Positions 14,892 to 18,975 of a DNA stretch of 18,975 nucleotides are shown piece by piece. Origin of the DNA: an uncultured Collinsella sp. (GTDB lineage: Bacteria > Actinomycetota > Coriobacteriia > Coriobacteriales > Coriobacteriaceae). A model generated the notes under the pieces. The model was not told the DNA's origin. It was given only the letters and a program-made list of their open reading frames with translations, and searched no databases. Positions within the stretch are counted from its first letter, which is position 1. Every line of letters begins with the position of its first letter. Location: assembly GCA_900540945.1 (NCBI GenBank), contig UQHQ01000036.1:1-18975 (forward strand), in the 5' to 3' direction. Made by a program: the position numbers and the translations under genes.

Positions 14892-16976
14892 TTGGATACC
14901 ACCAACACCGCCCCTGGCGACAAACTCATCCGTCTCGACACGTTCGACACCGCCGTGGCGGTCGACCCCAGCGCCGAGGACGACGCCAAGCGACGGTTTA
15001 TGACGCTTATTCTTCAGACGGCATACCGCGACGGCGGCAATATCGGACACGTGCTTCGCGCGACCAACACAAGCGGCGAGGTCTTTGCCGTCAAGCTGCT
15101 CAAGGACAACGCCATCCTTTCCGGCCAAGCCCCCGATCGCTCCGCCGAGCAAGCGGCTGCGCACCTGGCCAATACCGCCGCGTTGTTCGAGGAGTACCGT
15201 CATCTGTGCACTGTCTCGCACCTGCGCGGATTTCCGCGCGTCTATGGCTATGGATCGTGCGAGGACGACCCGCTCATCCTCATGGAGTGGGTCGAGGGCA
15301 CCTCGCTCAAGCAGGCGCTGCCCTTGCTTCCGCACGATGTCTCGGGCGGGCTAACCACCCAGATGGTGGCCGCCGTTGGAAACGCCGTGCTTCGCGCACT
15401 CCTGATGACCCAGGGACTCGTAAATCCGGTCGTCCATCGCGATCTGTCGCCCGCCAATATCATGTTCCGTACCACCAGTCGAACGCTCGAGCAGCAGATC
15501 GTCGATTGCTCCTTTGACCCCTGCCTCATCGACATGGGCTCCGCGACCATGGCCCTCGGCGATGACACGATCACCCGGCGCGCCGACATCTGGCGCTTTG
15601 CCACGCCCGCATACGCCGCGCCCGAGATGCTCACGCAGGATATCGAAGGCATCGCGGCCCTTCGCCGCTCGCCCGCAATCGACGTCTACGCGCTTTCGAG
15701 CATTCTGTACCAGCTCTACAGCGGTCGCAAGCCGTTCGACGTGGAGTCGACGGGCGCCGCGGCAACCGGCTCGTTCTACCTCATAAAGACCAAGACCAAG
15801 CCGGCACCGCTCGAGCCGCGATGCGAGGGCGACAAAGCGCTTGTCCAGATCATCATGAAAGGCATCTCAGTCGAGCAGTGCGATCGTCCCACCGAGCAGC
15901 AGATGCTCGAGGTGCTCTCGGCATACTTCACCGATGCCGAATCCGAGGGCCGCGAAGGCGCAGGAGACGAAGCCGCGATTGATATCGATTCTGGCACGCA
16001 CCTTAAGGTCGACGTCGCCGGCGAGCGCGCGCGAGAGATCCTGGAGCAGGCCCGGCACGATGCCATGACCCGCCGCCGCTTTATTATCGGTGGCGTTGTC
16101 GCGGCCGTTGCGGGGCTCGGCGTTATCGGGGCGGCAACCCATGGCTTTGGCATCCCCGACTACCTGGACGGCATCCGCGGTTCACTTGACGACTACACCT
16201 GGGATCAGCTGCAGGAGATTTCGCTCAAGATTAAGGCCGCCGAGACCCGTAGCGAGGCACGCGAGATTGCCAAACGCTATCATCTGCTCGATGACAACGG
16301 GCATATTCCCTATCCGTGCACCAAGCGCGTGAAGCTCACCAATGGGCTGCACGTCGGCGCGCAGCTTGTGGGCATCCGCCACGACGAGCTTCTAGACGGT
16401 ACGGGCAAGGCAGGGTTAACGTTTATGTTCGACGCGGGTATTGCCGAGCGCGATGCTGCGGCTGAACCGCCGAGCGCCGGCTGGGCAGATTGCGAGCTGC
16501 GGGAATGGCTCGACGGCGACGGCCTTAAGCTGCTGCCCAACGAGTTGCGCGCACTCATTAAATCTGTCAAAAAGATCTCGAATAACGTTGGCGCTGCCAG
16601 AAGCGCATCGTGTCTGAGCGAGCTGCCCGCAACTCTTTGGCTGCCCGCCATGGTCGAGCTGTGCGGAGTGCAGCCGCCCGAGTCGTTTACCGAGGGCTTT
16701 CACAACCTGGCCGACATCTATAACGGCGAGGGCAAGGAGTATCAGCTCTTCCGTGAGCTCAAGGTAAGTCCGTATACCACGAACGAGACGTTGGTTCGCC
16801 AGTGGAAGGGCAAGGACACCTGTTGGTGGGAACGAACGGCGAGTCCCGACACATCGGAGAGCGAAGGCACACTCTATATGAATCGCGTGGGACACGACGG
16901 CGACGTCTTTACGTACGCAACGCCCGCGGAAAAGCCAAACAAGCGAACCTGCGTGATCCCCGGGTTCTGCATCTAG
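14892..16976 (+). CDS. Membrane Ser/Thr protein kinase with DUF6273-like outside domain
   Basis: This 694-residue kinase has its catalytic domain in residues about 30-345: Lys68 in AVKLL, EEYRHL (100-105), LRGFPRVYG (111-119), LMEWVEG (130-136), HRDLSPAN (182-189), IDMGSA (213-218), AYAAPEM (240-246) and DVYALSSI (264-271). As in its paralogue at 10966, Ser replaces the usual catalytic-loop Lys and DMG replaces DFG. A linker leads to a membrane helix (about 397-416). The remaining 275 residues should lie outside the cell; WADCELREWLDGDGL, LWLPAMVELCG, WWERTASPD and RTCVIPGF resemble the DUF6273 family of cell-surface domains (recognised by eye). The layout is that of a receptor kinase with inside catalysis and outside sensing. 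It starts with TTG (see the ribosome site entry). It follows the FHA gene by 170 bases in the same direction. Confidence 0.92.
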   Translation: MDTTNTAPGDKLIRLDTFDTAVAVDPSAEDDAKRRFMTLILQTAYRDGGNIGHVLRATNTSGEVFAVKLLKDNAILSGQAPDRSAEQAAAHLANTAALFEEYRHLCTVSHLRGFPRVYGYGSCEDDPLILMEWVEGTSLKQALPLLPHDVSGGLTTQMVAAVGNAVLRALLMTQGLVNPVVHRDLSPANIMFRTTSRTLEQQIVDCSFDPCLIDMGSATMALGDDTITRRADIWRFATPAYAAPEMLTQDIEGIAALRRSPAIDVYALSSILYQLYSGRKPFDVESTGAAATGSFYLIKTKTKPAPLEPRCEGDKALVQIIMKGISVEQCDRPTEQQMLEVLSAYFTDAESEGREGAGDEAAIDIDSGTHLKVDVAGERAREILEQARHDAMTRRRFIIGGVVAAVAGLGVIGAATHGFGIPDYLDGIRGSLDDYTWDQLQEISLKIKAAETRSEAREIAKRYHLLDDNGHIPYPCTKRVKLTNGLHVGAQLVGIRHDELLDGTGKAGLTFMFDAGIAERDAAAEPPSAGWADCELREWLDGDGLKLLPNELRALIKSVKKISNNVGAARSASCLSELPATLWLPAMVELCGVQPPESFTEGFHNLADIYNGEGKEYQLFRELKVSPYTTNETLVRQWKGKDTCWWERTASPDTSESEGTLYMNRVGHDGDVFTYATPAEKPNKRTCVIPGFCI

Positions 16977-17017
16977 GCAGCGGGCGTCTTGCCGTGACGG
17001 GACCCCACCCCGGCAAT

Positions 17018-17397
17018 TGTCTCGATCTGTAACACTAGCTCGGCAGATACGGGTCTAAATGTTACAGATCGAGACAAACCCCAACCCCGCGAGACAACAT
17101 CTCAATCTGTAACAGTAAGGGGTTAAAAACCTCTCTAGATGTTACAGATCAAGACATTTGAGTTGACCCCGGGCAGTCTGTCTCAATCTGTAACAGTTAG
17201 AGGTCATATTTCCCGCCAGATGTTACAGATTGAGACATTGAGTTTCCTGCCAACTGTTTGTCTTGATCTGTAACAAATACTCGGTAAAACGGGGTCTAGT
17301 TGTTACAGATCGAGACGTTAGTTTTCGGCTGAAATATTTGTCTAAATCTGTAACAGCTATGGTTCAAAAACCGGTCCAGACGTTACAGATTGAGATG
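17018..17397. repeat. Array of five inverted-repeat units, 80-bp period
   Basis: Five units lie in the gene-free stretch after the third kinase. Each has a left arm like TGTCTCGATCTGTAACA, a 25-base centre and a right arm like TGTTACAGATCGAGACA, then a spacer of about 22 bases. Left arms start at 17018, 17098, 17179, 17259 and 17339; right arms at 17060, 17140, 17221, 17301 and 17381. The step is 80 or 81 bp every time. Arm differences are mainly G/A or T at one inner position. Unit centres vary in sequence but keep a pattern of GGT, A-run, ACC-like bases and TCTAGA-like ends, and some could pair internally. A decayed sixth left arm (CTCATCTGTAAT) is at 17432-17443. The array holds no open frame I would call. 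Function unknown. Confidence 0.95.
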
Positions 17398-17469
17398 TTT
17401 GGCAGAGACGGTCACCGATTGAGCAGCCACCCTCATCTGTAATGAAAAGTCACACATTCCAACTATTAC

Positions 17470-17500
17470 TGGACACCCCCAGGGGGTATGGGTGTATAGT
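17470..17500 (+). promoter_or_regulatory. CsoR-like copper operator and promoter
   Basis: A G/C-rich palindrome ACCCCCAGGGGGT (17475-17487), followed by ATGGGTGTA, matches the look of operators bound by the copper repressor CsoR. It lies just before a -10-like TATAGT (17495-17500), with TGGACA (17470-17475) as a possible -35 at 19-base spacing. A repressor bound here would block polymerase. The start of the copper ATPase is 47 bases downstream of the -10. No csoR gene is in the window. Confidence 0.75.
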
Positions 17501-17547
17501 ATCGGCAGGTTAACAATTCCAACACCGAATCACGGAAAGGAGAAGCC

Positions 17548-18975
17548 ATGGCTCAAGATAAGTTCGACGTGGGCGGCATGACATGCGCCGCCTGCCAGGC
17601 GCATGTGGACCGCGCCGTGAGCAAGCTCGACGGCGTCGAGAGCGTCGCGGTCAACCTGCTCGCCGGTTCCATGATGGTCGACTATGACCCCGCGCAGGTC
17701 TCCCCCGACGATATTTGCACCGCCGTCGACCGTGCCGGCTACTCGGCCTCGCCCGTCGATGCGGGCACCGGTGCCGCCGGCTCAAACGGCAGCACACAAG
17801 TCAGGTCCGGCGCCGCCCATATGGAGTCGCCGACCAAGAAGTTGGAGGCCGCCGCCTCTGCCATGCGCACCCGCCTCATCGTCTCGATCGTATTCCTCAT
17901 CCCACTGTTCTACATAGGCATGGGACACATGCTCGGCTGGCCGCTGCCCAGCGTTTTCACCGATCACACCCATAGCATGACGCTCGCCCTCACCGAGCTT
18001 GTCCTGCTCATCCCCATCGTCTACGTCAACGACGCATACTTTATCAACGGCTTCAAGTCGCTCGTGCACGGCGCGCCCACCATGGACGCCCTCATCGCCG
18101 TCGGCGCCACCGCGTCGATCGCCTGGTCGCTCTACGCCATGTTCATCATGGCCGACCAGCTGGCCGCAGGTCAGGTGCACGAGGCCATGATGACGAGCAT
18201 GGACAACCTGTATTTTGAGAGCGCCGGCACCATCCTGTCGCTCGTCACCGTGGGCAAATACCTCGAGACGCGCAGCAAGTCCAAAACCGGCGGCGCTATC
18301 GAGGCGCTCATCGACCTGGCACCCAAGACCGCGACCGTCGTTGCCGACGACGGTACCGAAACCACCGTGGACGTCGACAGTATCCTTCCCGGCCAGGTCC
18401 TGCGCGTGCGCCCCGGCGAGTCCATCCCCGTCGATGGCGTGGTGCTCGAGGGCAGCTCGGCCGTGGACGAGAGTGCGCTCACCGGCGAGTCCATCCCCGT
18501 GGAAAAGACCACCGGCGACACCGTCAACGCCGCCACGGTCAACCGCACCGGATCGTTTACCTTCCGTGCCACGCGCGTGGGCGCCGACACGTCGCTTGCC
18601 AAGATCATCCAGCTCGTCGAGGACGCCAACGCCACCAAGGCGCCCATCGCCCGCATGGCCGATAAGGTCGCCGGCGTGTTTGTGCCCGTGGTGTTTGCGA
18701 TCTCGGCCGTGACCTTTGTGGCGTGGATGGCGCTGACCGGCAGCGTGAACGAGGCGCTCACCTCCGCCGTGGCCGTGTTGGTGATCAGCTGCCCGTGCGC
18801 GCTGGGCCTGGCCACGCCCGTCGCCATTATGGTGGGCACCGGCAAGGGCGCCGAGATGGGCATTCTGTTTAAGAGCGCCGAGGCGCTGGAGAATCTGCGC
18901 AACGTGGGCACCGTGGTGCTCGATAAGACGGGCACCGTCACCCGCGGCAAGCCTGCCGTGACCGATATTGTGGTT
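17548..18975 (+). CDS. copA: Copper-transporting P-type ATPase, 3' end outside window
   Basis: The first 476 residues of a P1B-type ATPase that pumps Cu(I) out of the cell are present; the gene runs off the window before the nucleotide-binding domain is complete. It begins with one heavy-metal-associated domain, GMTCAAC (10-16, copper ligands Cys13 and Cys16), then a linker (about 72-105), four membrane helices, the actuator domain with TGES (312-315), two more helices with the transport motif CPC (415-417), and the phosphorylation site DKTGT (459-463, Asp459). The CPC motif indicates Cu(I)/Ag(I) specificity. The ATG at 17548 has AAAGGAG 5 bases upstream. The upstream CsoR-like palindrome suggests induction by copper. 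It appears unrelated to the signalling island; the codon use is more GC-rich than in the left half of the window. Confidence 0.97.
   Translation, partial: MAQDKFDVGGMTCAACQAHVDRAVSKLDGVESVAVNLLAGSMMVDYDPAQVSPDDICTAVDRAGYSASPVDAGTGAAGSNGSTQVRSGAAHMESPTKKLEAAASAMRTRLIVSIVFLIPLFYIGMGHMLGWPLPSVFTDHTHSMTLALTELVLLIPIVYVNDAYFINGFKSLVHGAPTMDALIAVGATASIAWSLYAMFIMADQLAAGQVHEAMMTSMDNLYFESAGTILSLVTVGKYLETRSKSKTGGAIEALIDLAPKTATVVADDGTETTVDVDSILPGQVLRVRPGESIPVDGVVLEGSSAVDESALTGESIPVEKTTGDTVNAATVNRTGSFTFRATRVGADTSLAKIIQLVEDANATKAPIARMADKVAGVFVPVVFAISAVTFVAWMALTGSVNEALTSAVAVLVISCPCALGLATPVAIMVGTGKGAEMGILFKSAEALENLRNVGTVVLDKTGTVTRGKPAVTDIVV

Noticed and set aside
15774..16150. Tat signal (TRRRFIIGG) in the third kinase
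   Set aside because: The twin-arginine-like stretch lies near residue 393, after the whole kinase domain, so it is better read as positive charges flanking an internal membrane anchor.
22..16976. Type VI or type VII secretion locus
   Set aside because: The kinase/phosphatase/FHA/Clp set recalls type VI regulation, but no sheath, tube, spike, baseplate, FtsK-type ATPase or WXG100 gene is present in this window.
17018..17397. CRISPR array
   Set aside because: The repeats are 17 bp, alternate in orientation and form hairpins, with 22-25 bp intervals whose sequences resemble each other; there are no cas genes. This is an inverted-repeat array.

Overview
The window looks like part of a chromosome from a high-GC, anaerobic gut actinobacterium of the class Coriobacteriia, most likely Collinsella or a close relative. 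This is an inference from GC-rich codon use, strong AGGAGG-type ribosome sites, an anaerobe-style radical SAM activase gene, and an inverted-repeat array of a type I associate with Collinsella. No marker gene here proves the genus.

About 17 kb (22-16976) is one phosphothreonine-signalling island in four transcription units. Unit 1 is an eight-gene minus-strand operon, read from 10805 down to 22: a helical protein, a zinc-ribbon/FHA protein, a radical SAM protein, a ClpB-like AAA+ ATPase, a PP2C phosphatase, a giant Ser/Thr kinase with twelve GETVTV repeats and about six membrane segments, a possible PH-fold protein, and a small membrane protein. Most joints overlap or are only a few bases apart; the exception is a 132-base gap after the giant kinase. 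Unit 2, divergent from it, is a tail-anchored kinase (10966-12213). Unit 3, convergent with unit 2, is a zinc-ribbon, single-pass membrane protein with an outside domain (12334-13578). Unit 4, divergent from unit 3, is a second FHA protein (13759-14721), followed by a third kinase with an extracytoplasmic domain (14892-16976).

Both divergent intergenic regions carry the same palindrome, GTTGCGCAAC (two copies near 10870-10905 and one at 13666-13675). All of the units may therefore answer to one regulator. The working model is a membrane-attached kinase/phosphatase/FHA circuit with an unfoldase as possible effector. It resembles the threonine phosphorylation pathway that controls type VI secretion (kinase PpkA, phosphatase PppA, FHA protein, ClpV ATPase), but no secretion-machine gene is visible here. 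Its function is unknown.

To the right, 16977-17547 has no gene. It holds a five-unit inverted-repeat array with an 80-bp period (17018-17397) and then a CsoR-like copper operator/promoter. The window ends inside a copper-transporting P-type ATPase (copA, 17548 onward).
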